DNA from: a virus
DNA: 39,842 bases
IMG/VR virus record: IMGVR_UViG_3300022074_000121
Coordinates: 1-39,842 of that record
Strand: one strand, 5' to 3'
Shown here: in pieces, positions 1-7,015 of the stretch
Numbering within the stretch: position 1 is the stretch's first letter
Layout of the letters: each line of letters begins with the position of its first letter
Program-made: the position numbers and the translations under genes
Notes under the pieces: model-generated
Databases searched by the model: none
Seen by the model: the letters and a program-made list of their open reading frames with translations, nothing else
What the model was told of the DNA's origin: nothing

Positions 1-14
1 TATTCAAACGGCTT

Positions 15-37
15 AAAATGCTCCCGTGGAGCAAAAA
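15..37 (-). terminator. Probable intrinsic terminator of the nuclease gene
   Basis: TGCTCC (19-24) and GGAGCA (28-33) form a perfect 6-bp stem with a 3-nt loop. Read on the minus strand the hairpin is followed by TTTT. It lies just past the stop codon of the minus-strand gene that ends at 43. The U-run is short, so strength is uncertain. Confidence 0.6.
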
Positions 38-42
38 TGTCT

Positions 43-522
43 CTACTCATAAGATTTATCTAATTCGGCAATTTTTATATTAAAACAGTCACTTCTGAAA
101 GTAAAGTTATTACTCTCATCTTTATCGCCTTTCTTGTATTCAGTTGCCTCTTGAAAGAAATCCTTTTTAGATTTCACCCCAAGAAACCAACCTACAGAGT
201 AGTCGTTCTTGACACGAACGAAAGCATACACATCACAATCTTGAATTCTTGTGCTTGTAGCTATAGAACAATCGTATTCTTCCAATGGCTTTACGGAAGT
301 GCGTTTTGTTTTGGCATCAACCTTGGTTCCATCATCCAACACAAGATCGTAATCATAAGTGTTTTCGACTTTTCCACCCATAACTTTTTGGGCGATAAAT
401 TCTCCAATGAAACCAGCAAGATTTCCCTGACCTCTTGTTATGCTTTTGTGAAGCTTGCCCATTTCAACTGCCTTTTTTCTAGCAGCACAGAGCATATCGT
501 CAGTAATTTCTACTTGAATCAT
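43..522 (-). CDS. Putative PD-(D/E)XK-type endonuclease-like protein
   Basis: 159 aa. The central block has a Gly-rich helix ending in a Glu (GFIGEFIAQ, residues about 37-45), then YDYDLVL and VDAKTKR (about 57-74). This E...D...(D)xK order, with Asp followed by Ala-Lys, is the usual core of the PD-(D/E)XK nuclease fold and is seen in many small phage proteins of unknown specificity. A DNA-cleaving role is an inference from the motif. The gene has its own promoter 8 nt before the ATG and a hairpin after its stop, and it sits between two copies of a 15-bp repeat, so it looks like a self-contained cassette. It could instead be a catalytically dead relative. Confidence 0.6.
   Translation of the reverse strand: MIQVEITDDMLCAARKKAVEMGKLHKSITRGQGNLAGFIGEFIAQKVMGGKVENTYDYDLVLDDGTKVDAKTKRTSVKPLEEYDCSIATSTRIQDCDVYAFVRVKNDYSVGWFLGVKSKKDFFQEATEYKKGDKDESNNFTFRSDCFNIKIAELDKSYE
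57..71. repeat. 15-bp direct repeat, copy 1
   Basis: TATCTAATTCGGCAA, identical to 629-643. This copy lies inside the last codons of the nuclease gene; the other lies upstream of its promoter. Confidence 0.7.
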
Positions 523-530
523 GTAGTAGA

Positions 531-559
531 ATCTTACACGGATAATCTAAATAAGTCAA
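531..559 (-). promoter_or_regulatory. Sigma-70-type promoter, leaderless nuclease gene
   Basis: On the minus strand TTGACT (554-559) is followed after 17 bp by TAAGAT (531-536), and the ATG at 522 starts 8 nt later. Transcription would begin at or next to the A of the start codon, so the mRNA should have no leader. The rest of the 523-654 interval is AT-rich and holds only a weak CCGG-flanked inverted repeat near 590-624. Confidence 0.65.
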
Positions 560-628
560 GGTAAAAAAGAAGAAAATGGAACTATTATACCGGATGGTAT
601 TATCTGAACCAAAATCACCACCGGACTG

Positions 629-643
629 TATCTAATTCGGCAA
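629..643. repeat. 15-bp direct repeat, copy 2
   Basis: TATCTAATTCGGCAA, identical to 57-71. The two copies bracket the nuclease coding region and its promoter. Confidence 0.7.
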
Positions 644-654
644 ACAAATACTTT

Positions 655-1659
655 CTATTTATGCTTTTTGAAGGCGGCGTAATGGTTCCAAGGTGCGTTG
701 CCGCAGGTGAACCTCGTAGTCTGCTTTTGTGACTCAAAATGATTTTTAATTGTCTCGTATTCCGTTTCACACGAAAATCTCATAAAATCAAATTCGTTAT
801 TGTTCAAGCGATTTTTTTGTTTATTAATCTCAGCTAATAATTGATCATTAACAAGCAATTCTTCAATACAAATATTGAAGTCGCCTAAATTATCAGAAAC
901 TCCACCATTGTTTACAGGAAGTGTCAAAACTGGAACTTTTCGAAAAATTGATTCTAAAGTAACCACGTTAAAGCTTTCGTTTAATAATGTAAATTGACAC
1001 AAGGCGATAGCCTTTGAGAAAGCAGCGTCCTTGTCCTCGTCTTCTAAGTTTACTTTAAATTGAAAATTATTCAATTCATCATCTAATTTTTGCAAATCTC
1101 TCTCTAATTTTTCTGAGTTATTTCTGCTACCACCATAAGCAACAAAGTTATAACTTGGGTTTTTGATTGCCATTTTGATAAATTGGCTAAGACCCTTAGC
1201 ATACGGACCCCACGCCAAACTGCTACACCACATAAAATATTTGGGATCTGAATCTAAAGAACAGAATTCTTCAGAATTAAATCCATGAGGTGCAGTAAAT
1301 GCTTTTTGATTATCAACAAAATTTTTACACAATTCAAAATGAGAGGGGCTAAGAAAACGTGCTGAAACAGTATTTGAAGTAAAAATTAATTCATCAGGCT
1401 GATCGTGACCAGAACAATAAGTGTTACATGTATTAATATTTAACTTCGATAGTCTTCGACAAACTTCATTATCTAAGTTGTAACCAAGAACAAATTCCGA
1501 TGAATTGATTTTATCAATATCATCGTAAGAATAAAGATTATTTAATTTGTCAGATCGTAGTAAATACCTGTAAAACGCTTGAAACCTTTTTTGAACTCCA
1601 CCAGCAATAGGTGGGTTGTCGATGGAATCTATATCCTTATAAAGTAAAGACAAACGCAT
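655..1659 (-). CDS. GT-B (GT4-like) glycosyltransferase
   Basis: 334 aa. The C-terminal half carries NESFNVVTLESIFRKVPVLT (about residues 227-246), which fits the E-x7-E type sugar-nucleotide motif of family GT4 retaining glycosyltransferases. An N-terminal Rossmann-like half begins at the first residues with IAGGVQKR. It would transfer a sugar from a nucleotide donor; donor and acceptor cannot be read from the sequence. The gene is transcribed away from dut, and its upstream region holds two GC-rich hairpins. The start is the ATG at 1659; no Shine-Dalgarno sequence is visible. It is one of at least six glycosyltransferase-type genes in the window. Confidence 0.75.
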   Translation of the reverse strand: MRLSLLYKDIDSIDNPPIAGGVQKRFQAFYRYLLRSDKLNNLYSYDDIDKINSSEFVLGYNLDNEVCRRLSKLNINTCNTYCSGHDQPDELIFTSNTVSARFLSPSHFELCKNFVDNQKAFTAPHGFNSEEFCSLDSDPKYFMWCSSLAWGPYAKGLSQFIKMAIKNPSYNFVAYGGSRNNSEKLERDLQKLDDELNNFQFKVNLEDEDKDAAFSKAIALCQFTLLNESFNVVTLESIFRKVPVLTLPVNNGGVSDNLGDFNICIEELLVNDQLLAEINKQKNRLNNNEFDFMRFSCETEYETIKNHFESQKQTTRFTCGNAPWNHYAAFKKHK

Positions 1660-1683
1660 TATATTAATATTCTTCTTTTTTCC

Positions 1684-1776
1684 AGAGCCTATCCGTTTAG
1701 TTTGGTTTTCGATTTAGGCTCTTAGTGCCGCCGCTCTGCGAGGTTCAAAGATAAGCCTCGCGGCTCATTCCGTTTT
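1684..1776. other. GC-rich structured intergenic region (two hairpins)
   Basis: The gap between the divergent genes (1660-1878) holds AGAGCCTA (1684-1691) pairing with TAGGCTCT (1715-1722), and GCGAGG (1738-1743) pairing with CCTCGC (1756-1761). The second hairpin can be extended by GCC/GGC and is followed by TTTTT at 1772-1776 on the plus strand. GAGCC at 1685-1689 could also pair with GGCTC at 1762-1766, which gives an alternative fold. It could be a plus-strand small RNA or terminator, or a structured leader of the minus-strand glycosyltransferase. No protein was found in it. Confidence 0.45.
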
Positions 1777-1843
1777 TATTATAAAAATCCATCAACCTAA
1801 AAACAACCAAAAAGTGAAAAAAGTTAAAATCCTGATTTTTTAG

Positions 1844-1871
1844 TTGATTTTTTGAATCTTTCACTTATACT
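1844..1871 (+). promoter_or_regulatory. Sigma-70-type promoter, leaderless dut
   Basis: TTGATT (1844-1849), 16-bp spacer, TATACT (1866-1871), then 7 nt to the ATG at 1879. The predicted transcription start coincides with the start codon. Confidence 0.7.
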
Positions 1872-1878
1872 CAGTGGT

Positions 1879-2343
1879 ATGTTCGTAGAAGTTATCAATA
1901 AACAGAATATTCTGCCTAAGAATCATGGTGATTTAGGTTATGATCTTATCGCTTCGTCTGATCCAGTGTTCGATTACGAAAATCAATTTATAGAATATTC
2001 TACAGGAGTCAGGTTAGCACCGTTTGCAGATACAGTTCACGGATTGATTTTTCCTCGTTCAAGTATTTCTAATAAATGGTTAACGCTTGCTAACGGAGTT
2101 GGGGTTATAGATTCTTCTTATAGAGGAGAAATAAAATTAAGATTTCGCTATATTTGGCCGATGCATAAGATGACAGAGTATTCTATTATTGAATCCGGTA
2201 AGATTTATAAAAAAGGAGATAAGATTGGTCAACTAGTTTGGTTTCCAGAGCAAATACTTAGCAACTATGTTGAGGTTGACAAATTTAGTGATTGTAAAGA
2301 ATCGCAAAGAGGCGAAGGTGGGTTTGGGTCTACAGGAGAATAA
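1879..2343 (+). CDS. dut: dUTP diphosphatase (dUTPase)
   Basis: 154 aa, the usual length of a trimeric dUTPase. It hydrolyses dUTP to dUMP and pyrophosphate, which keeps uracil out of phage DNA and supplies dTMP synthesis. All five motifs are present: GDLGYDLIAS, PRSSISNKWLTLANGVGVID (motifs 2 and 3), YRGEIKLRF, KGDKIGQLVW and the P-loop-like RGEGGFGSTG near the C-terminus. A TTG at 1852 would add nine residues, but that stretch holds the -10 box, so the ATG at 1879 is the better start. It begins a plus-strand operon with the nucleotide kinase and sigma-like factor downstream. Confidence 0.93.
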   Translation: MFVEVINKQNILPKNHGDLGYDLIASSDPVFDYENQFIEYSTGVRLAPFADTVHGLIFPRSSISNKWLTLANGVGVIDSSYRGEIKLRFRYIWPMHKMTEYSIIESGKIYKKGDKIGQLVWFPEQILSNYVEVDKFSDCKESQRGEGGFGSTGE

Positions 2344-2345
2344 TT

Positions 2346-2975
2346 ATGGATGATAAAATCTATGTAGCTTTCACCGGCTTTGCTCGTTCTGGAAAGGATT
2401 CTTTTTGTCTTGAGTTTCAGAGACAAGTAGAAGATTTTTGTCCTAACTTCACAGTAAGCATCGTGTCTTTTGCTGACCGCATACGCCAAGAGGTTGGACA
2501 GTTTGTGAAAGAGCAATTTGGAATATCAGCTTGGACAGAAGAGGACTCTGAAAAAGAAATCATCAGACATTTTTTACGAGGTTATGGAATGTCAAAGAGA
2601 ACTAAGGATAATCTCTACTTTGTAAAAAAGCTTCAAGAAAGAATAGATAATTTAGATAGTTTATATTCTTCGCTGGATGTTGTTGTCATATCTGATTTAA
2701 GATTCGCTCAGTTTGATCAAGATGAACTATCTTGGTTTCACAGTAAACCAAAAAATCTTCATATTCATATCTGTAGATACAAAAAAGATTCAGATGGAAA
2801 TCTTCAAAAAGTAAAAGCTCCCAACGAAGACGAAGCTGCGAATGAAGATAAGCTAGAGAAAGGAGCAGATTTGGTTATCAATCTACCTTGGGAAGACGAT
2901 TTAGATGAATTTAATAATGTAGTAAGAGAAAAATCCTCTCAAATCCTTAGAGAAAATATGAATTTATTTATATGA
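2346..2975 (+). CDS. Deoxynucleoside monophosphate kinase-like P-loop protein
   Basis: 209 aa. A Walker A motif, GFARSGKDS, lies at residues about 11-19, and VVVISDLRFAQ (about 112-122) resembles the Walker B/DxRF segment of T4 gp1-type dNMP kinases. Such enzymes phosphorylate dNMPs to dNDPs for phage DNA synthesis. Substrate range cannot be read here. The gene follows dut by 2 nt, with GGAG about 8 nt before the ATG as a weak ribosome site, and overlaps the next gene by ATGA. Its place between dut and the sigma-like gene supports a role in nucleotide metabolism. Another P-loop kinase specificity remains possible. Confidence 0.75.
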   Translation: MDDKIYVAFTGFARSGKDSFCLEFQRQVEDFCPNFTVSIVSFADRIRQEVGQFVKEQFGISAWTEEDSEKEIIRHFLRGYGMSKRTKDNLYFVKKLQERIDNLDSLYSSLDVVVISDLRFAQFDQDELSWFHSKPKNLHIHICRYKKDSDGNLQKVKAPNEDEAANEDKLEKGADLVINLPWEDDLDEFNNVVREKSSQILRENMNLFI

Positions 2976-3559
2976 TTAGAATAGAAGATTTACAATTGGT
3001 GAGAGAGGTAAAGGAGACAAAAAGCGAAGATGCCTTGCTTGAGCTTGTCGAAAGGCACTCAGGTCTTTTCTATAAAACAATTTCAAAAAACTTGCCATTT
3101 TCAAAAAACTCTTGGGACGTTGATGAGTTAGTCCAAAGAAAAGAACATTTGTTTTACGAGGCTATTGAAACGTTTGATCCAGATAGGAACATTAAGTTTC
3201 ACACTTGGCTGGCAAACAAAACTAAGTATCTTTGTCTAAGTCAAAGGTCTAAATTAAGAGACGAACCAGACTTTTGTGAGTTTGATGAGGGGTTTGGTGG
3301 AGAAACGTATCTTTCTCCAGATGCCTATCTTTCAAAAAAAGAAGAGGTAGAGAGAATTTTATTTTTAGCCTCTAAGAGATGCACCCCAAAAGCACTTGAG
3401 ATTTTTGAGAAAAAATATTTTGGTGGGGATAACAGGGCTGGTTTGTCCTTTACTGAAATTGCAAAGGAAATGGAGATTAGCCCCCAAGCGGTTCAAGCTA
3501 GTCATGCTAAAACATTGAAAGTAATCAAAAAAGCTATAATAAATGAAAGTATTATTTGA
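2972..3559 (+). CDS. Sigma-70 family RNA polymerase sigma-like factor
   Basis: 195 aa. Residues about 50-98 look like region 2, with FDPDRNIKFHTWLANKTKYL as the core helix that would contact the -10 element and core polymerase. Residues about 158-190 form a region-4-type helix-turn-helix (LSFTEIAKEMEISPQAVQAS). There is no region 1.1 or clear region 3, as in compact phage or ECF-like factors. It likely redirects host RNA polymerase to a class of phage promoters, perhaps late genes. The promoters visible in this window are ordinary TTGACA/TATAAT types, so its own recognition sequence is not obvious. It overlaps the kinase gene by 4 nt and the next gene by 17 nt. Confidence 0.8.
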   Translation: MIRIEDLQLVREVKETKSEDALLELVERHSGLFYKTISKNLPFSKNSWDVDELVQRKEHLFYEAIETFDPDRNIKFHTWLANKTKYLCLSQRSKLRDEPDFCEFDEGFGGETYLSPDAYLSKKEEVERILFLASKRCTPKALEIFEKKYFGGDNRAGLSFTEIAKEMEISPQAVQASHAKTLKVIKKAIINESII

Positions 3560-4631
3560 CGGTCCAATCAACAACCTATCTTTGGGGAATGTTTCTGTAA
3601 ATTTCCTTAGAGAATTACTAAAAAAAGACTCGGTTTCAGCTATTTTTCCAGTTGGAGAAAAGGGGGATTTTGAATGCTTTGATTCTTTAGATCAATCAGT
3701 CAGAAATCAGATAACATCCCTTTCACATGGTCGTTTTAAATTTTTTGATCACAATTTGCCAACTATTAAGTGCTGGCATATTAATGGTTCTGAAAAAAAG
3801 CTCACAAATAACCAGTATCTATATACTTTTTACGAAGTAGACTCTCCTACAGTAGAAGAATGTAACATTCTAAAAAATCAGAATTGGACTTTCTTTTCTT
3901 CTTCAGAAGCCGCTGACTCATTTAAGAAAATGGGTTTAGAGAACTGCTCTTATTTGCCTCTTGGTTTTGATCCTGACTTCTACAAAAAAGATTTAGAAAA
4001 TGTTAAAGGAAAGCCAATTCAGTTTGGATTGATTGGTAAATTTGAGAAAAGAAAAAACACAGAACGAATTATAAAACTATGGCTTGAAAAGTTCGGTAAC
4101 AATCCAGACTATCAACTTAACTGCCTAGTAAATAACCCCTTCTTTCAAAAAGAGGTATATCAAAATTTGATAGGTAATATTCTTGGAGGCAACAACTGGA
4201 ATAATATTAATTTTTTGCCTCATTTGTCAAAAAACTCTCAGGTAAATGACTTGATGAATTTCATTGATATTGATTTAAGCGGTCTATCAAATGGCGAAGG
4301 ATGGGGATTGCCAGCGTTTAACGCCACCGCTTTGGGCAAGTGGAGTGTAGTCTCTAATTGTTCTTCTCATAAAGATTGGGCCACAGAACAAAACTCTATT
4401 TTGGTAGAAGTTGAAGGAAAACAAGAATGCTACGATGAAGTGTTTTTCAAGAAGGGACACCCCTTCAATCAAGGAAGTTATTATAAAATTTCTGATGAAG
4501 CGATTATCGACGGGATGGAAAGAGCGTTGAAAAAAGTAGACGAGAATAATATAATTGGAGAGAAACTTAGAGAAGATTTTACTTACGAAAAAACTGTAAG
4601 TGGGATTCTGCAAAAAATAGAAGAATCTTAA
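3543..4631 (+). CDS. GT-B (GT4-like) glycosyltransferase
   Basis: 362 aa. LIGKFEKRKN (about residues 163-172) matches the start of the C-terminal Rossmann domain of GT4 enzymes, and LSNGEGWGLPAFNATALGKW (about 247-266) is the donor-binding motif with the conserved Glu before GWG. The protein would transfer a sugar from a nucleotide donor. It overlaps the sigma-like gene by 17 nt, so the two are probably translated from one transcript. There is no signal peptide or membrane segment, which suggests a cytoplasmic enzyme. Acceptor unknown. Confidence 0.8.
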   Translation: MKVLFDGPINNLSLGNVSVNFLRELLKKDSVSAIFPVGEKGDFECFDSLDQSVRNQITSLSHGRFKFFDHNLPTIKCWHINGSEKKLTNNQYLYTFYEVDSPTVEECNILKNQNWTFFSSSEAADSFKKMGLENCSYLPLGFDPDFYKKDLENVKGKPIQFGLIGKFEKRKNTERIIKLWLEKFGNNPDYQLNCLVNNPFFQKEVYQNLIGNILGGNNWNNINFLPHLSKNSQVNDLMNFIDIDLSGLSNGEGWGLPAFNATALGKWSVVSNCSSHKDWATEQNSILVEVEGKQECYDEVFFKKGHPFNQGSYYKISDEAIIDGMERALKKVDENNIIGEKLREDFTYEKTVSGILQKIEES

Positions 4632-4632
4632 T

Positions 4633-5076
4633 ATGCCAATTTACGTTTACAAAAATGAAGAAACAGGTGATTTCTACGAAGTTCTTCAAAAGATGACAGA
4701 TGATCATGTTTTCTTTGATCCAGAGACAGGTGTTGAATGCAAAAGGGTTTTTACTGTTCCCAATGCCAGTGTAGATTCTTTTTCAAATATAAATCCTTTT
4801 GATATTAAGGAAGCTACTCAAAAAACTGCGGGATTTAAAGGAAGCGTAGGCGATCTTTGGGATATATCTAAAGACCTGTCTCAAAAAAGAGAAGATAAGT
4901 TAGGTCACGAAGACCCTCAGAAACGCAAAGTATTCAATGAATACCAAAAAAAGCGTGGAGTAAAACATTTTTACGACAAACAATCCGTAAGAAGGGTTGG
5001 TGGCATAGCTTCTGTGGATTATAATGCTCCTACTCCTAATGTAAAGCTAGACAAGGGCGGTAACACTAAGGATTAA
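4633..5076 (+). CDS. FmdB-like small phage protein
   Basis: 147 aa. The N-terminus MPIYVYKNEETGDFYEVLQK matches the start of FmdB-family proteins (MPxYxYxCxxCG...FE), but the zinc-ribbon cysteines are replaced, leaving one Cys in the first 45 residues. The rest is charged and rich in Lys and Asp, without a recognisable domain. Such proteins are common in phage genomes and their role is not established. It starts 1 nt after the preceding stop, so it is in the same operon. Confidence 0.6.
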   Translation: MPIYVYKNEETGDFYEVLQKMTDDHVFFDPETGVECKRVFTVPNASVDSFSNINPFDIKEATQKTAGFKGSVGDLWDISKDLSQKREDKLGHEDPQKRKVFNEYQKKRGVKHFYDKQSVRRVGGIASVDYNAPTPNVKLDKGGNTKD

Positions 5077-5088
5077 AATTGTTTATTA

Positions 5089-5367
5089 ATGGATTATTAC
5101 TTAAAAAGAACCGAAAATCCATTAATTTTAAAAGATTTAAAAAGACAAGGGGTAGAAGTAAACAAGGGAAAGGAAATAACATGTCGATGCGAAAAGACAT
5201 TTCCAATCCAAGACATGTATAGATGCCTTTATTGTGGGGTTTATTTCTGTTTAGAGTGTGCAGAAAAGCATTTCGGTCAAAGTAGAGAGGATTATGATAA
5301 TCCTCCAGCCCACGTAGAATCAAATGCTATTCTAGCCCATCCACCTCCGTCTCCAGTGCAAACATAG
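5089..5367 (+). CDS. Small zinc-finger protein
   Basis: 92 aa. Cysteines and a histidine occur as CxC, then CLYCGVYFCLECAEKHF (about residues 45-61), a C-x2-C-x4-C-x2-C-x3-H arrangement typical of a treble-clef or RING-like zinc site. Function unknown; such proteins often bind nucleic acid or a protein partner. Its last 76 nt overlap the end of the minus-strand fibre gene, tail to tail. The C-terminal Pro-rich stretch is entirely within that overlap, so an earlier end in the ancestor is possible. Confidence 0.6.
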   Translation: MDYYLKRTENPLILKDLKRQGVEVNKGKEITCRCEKTFPIQDMYRCLYCGVYFCLECAEKHFGQSREDYDNPPAHVESNAILAHPPPSPVQT

Positions 5368-6329
5368 AAATATTGTTGATCAAAAGATAATTGACCGCTG
5401 ATACCAGTAGAGTTAAAATTACTTGGAATAAATCTTCCGCTTTCTATTACTAAAGTTTTTGCAGAAACAAAATCTCCATCAAATACGTCAGTCAATGAGC
5501 CGCTAACAGAATTTATATATTCGATAGCTGCTTCTCCTGTATTTTCAACTGATACAATCGCAGCTATTCCGGTAGCTCTAATGTCTGTTGCTATTCTCAC
5601 ACCTGTTGCTTCAAAAGTGGAATTCATAACTCCACTTAAACCTGTAGTGAGATTTAATAGATGACCACTTGCGTTTTTTAAATCCTGTAAATTCTGCAAA
5701 GGAGAACCTGTATGAAATGCAGTCCCGCTAATATTGATATCTCCTTCAAAAATGCCAGTAGAACTTCCTTTAACTGTAAAGTTCCCATCGTTCTCAACGT
5801 CTCCGGTTAAATAAACAGAGCCGTTTACAGAAAGATCATTTAATATAAAAGCCCCACTAGAAAAATCAATAGTTAGCGCATCATTAGTTACAGAATCTTT
5901 GCTTCTAGTTGTATTACCATCTGCAATAACAACTGACCCGTCTTTTTCATTTGTGACATTAGATCCAAATAAAACAGCGGAAAAATTTGAACCACTTACT
6001 ATGTTACCTTGTCCACCTATAATCGTATTGTTCGCGCCATGTAGGTCAGAATCAATAGAGTTAACTAAAAGGTTGTTCGTGCCACTTACAGTGGAATTAA
6101 AAGAATTCACTATAAAGCTTTGCGCGTTTTCTTGAAAAATATTTGAACCATCTACCGATAAAATCTGTGAAGAATTTACAGTTAAGGAGCCAGTTATATC
6201 GAAGTCTCCAGTTAGATTTTCCAGTAAATGACAATTAAAAAAGTCAACGCCCTCTTCAAAAGATAGGTTGCCACTAGGAGTATTTAACGCATACGGATTG
6301 TATTGACGAGGATCGAGTTTATTTATCAT
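5292..6329 (-). CDS. Fibre-like virion protein with beta-roll repeats
   Basis: 345 aa, low in Cys and rich in Asn, Ser, Gly and Thr. The first two thirds hold short hydrophobic-Asn/Gly units such as NNTIIGGQGNIVSG and DITGSLTVN, the pattern of trimeric YadA-type or beta-helical phage fibres. The C-terminus ends YVCTGDGGGWARIAFDS, a common ending of phage fibre proteins. It resembles the large fibre at 27517 in its N-terminal ITGSLTVN/NITG style. It is on the minus strand among early genes, away from other structural genes. Likely a host-contact or tail accessory protein; exact location in the virion unknown. Confidence 0.65.
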   Translation of the reverse strand: MINKLDPRQYNPYALNTPSGNLSFEEGVDFFNCHLLENLTGDFDITGSLTVNSSQILSVDGSNIFQENAQSFIVNSFNSTVSGTNNLLVNSIDSDLHGANNTIIGGQGNIVSGSNFSAVLFGSNVTNEKDGSVVIADGNTTRSKDSVTNDALTIDFSSGAFILNDLSVNGSVYLTGDVENDGNFTVKGSSTGIFEGDINISGTAFHTGSPLQNLQDLKNASGHLLNLTTGLSGVMNSTFEATGVRIATDIRATGIAAIVSVENTGEAAIEYINSVSGSLTDVFDGDFVSAKTLVIESGRFIPSNFNSTGISGQLSFDQQYFYVCTGDGGGWARIAFDSTWAGGLS

Positions 6330-6356
6330 TGTTTTTTCTAAAAAATTCCTTATACT
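6329..6356 (+). promoter_or_regulatory. Probable promoter for the SSB-like gene
   Basis: TTGTTT (6329-6334), 16-bp spacer, TATACT (6351-6356). The ATG of the SSB-like gene is at 6378, giving a leader of roughly 14 nt without a Shine-Dalgarno sequence. A second possible -10, TATTAT at 6367-6372, lies 5 nt before the ATG but has no good -35. Confidence 0.45.
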
Positions 6357-6377
6357 CTTTTAGAGATATTATCAGTT

Positions 6378-6986
6378 ATGAATTACACTATTTTTTCACC
6401 AAATAAGAAAAATTCGGGAGGACTAGCTAGTTTTCGTGTATCCAAGCAGAAAAATAAGAAGGATATGTGGGAAGAAAGGCTTTTTGTAGAAGTTGTCCCG
6501 CAAAAAGAATGGGCTGGCAGTCCACAGAAAACTGGATATAATCCAGCTAATAAAAAATGTATTATGATCTCTCCTTCAGAAGCGGGAGATATTTTGCATA
6601 CCCTTGATACTAAGATTCCTTTCGAATCTTATCACAAAAACGGAGAAAGCGGAACTTGGATCAAAGCTGGTTCATTTGCTGGAACCCGAAAATTTCGCGG
6701 AAGAGACGGACAGGAGGAGACTCACACGATTGATAGATTTGCTTTTTCCGTTTCCTGTCCTAACCCTAAGTTTTATGTTGGCGTAGCTTTGAACCCTGCC
6801 GAAGCTTATTGTCTAAGAGTTTTTCTAGAAAACTATATCAAGGGCGCAATGGGCCTAGAAGGTGCTGAGTTGGCTAAAAAATTCAAGCAAGACCAGAAAA
6901 AGAAGGACGGAGAACACGAATCTAAACCCGCTAAATCTGAACCCGAAGCAGAATTAGAGGAAGAGGACGCTGGTATCCCGTTTTAG
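6378..6986 (+). CDS. ssb: Single-stranded DNA-binding protein-like
   Basis: 202 aa. It ends in a long Lys/Glu-rich linker and an acidic tail, EEEDAGIPF, closely matching the DDDIPF tip that bacterial SSB uses to recruit partner proteins. The first 155 residues form a mixed beta domain with basic and aromatic residues (FRVSKQKNKKDMWEERLFVE) compatible with an OB-like ssDNA-binding fold, though no strong family match is visible by eye. It would coat ssDNA at the fork and in recombination, and it lies upstream of the UvsX, helicase and polymerase genes. The tail is the main evidence; the fold is inferred. Confidence 0.65.
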   Translation: MNYTIFSPNKKNSGGLASFRVSKQKNKKDMWEERLFVEVVPQKEWAGSPQKTGYNPANKKCIMISPSEAGDILHTLDTKIPFESYHKNGESGTWIKAGSFAGTRKFRGRDGQEETHTIDRFAFSVSCPNPKFYVGVALNPAEAYCLRVFLENYIKGAMGLEGAELAKKFKQDQKKKDGEHESKPAKSEPEAELEEEDAGIPF

Positions 6987-7015
6987 TAATAATAGATTTG
7001 TAAAACTCTGAGTCT

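Noticed and set aside
1684-1776. tRNA-like look of GAGCC...GGTTCAAAG...GGCTC
   Set aside because: The T-loop and anticodon arm do not fit; the main stem has a 12-nt loop.
1852-1878. TTG start that would lengthen dUTPase by nine residues
   Set aside because: The segment contains the -10 box and the added residues do not match the family.
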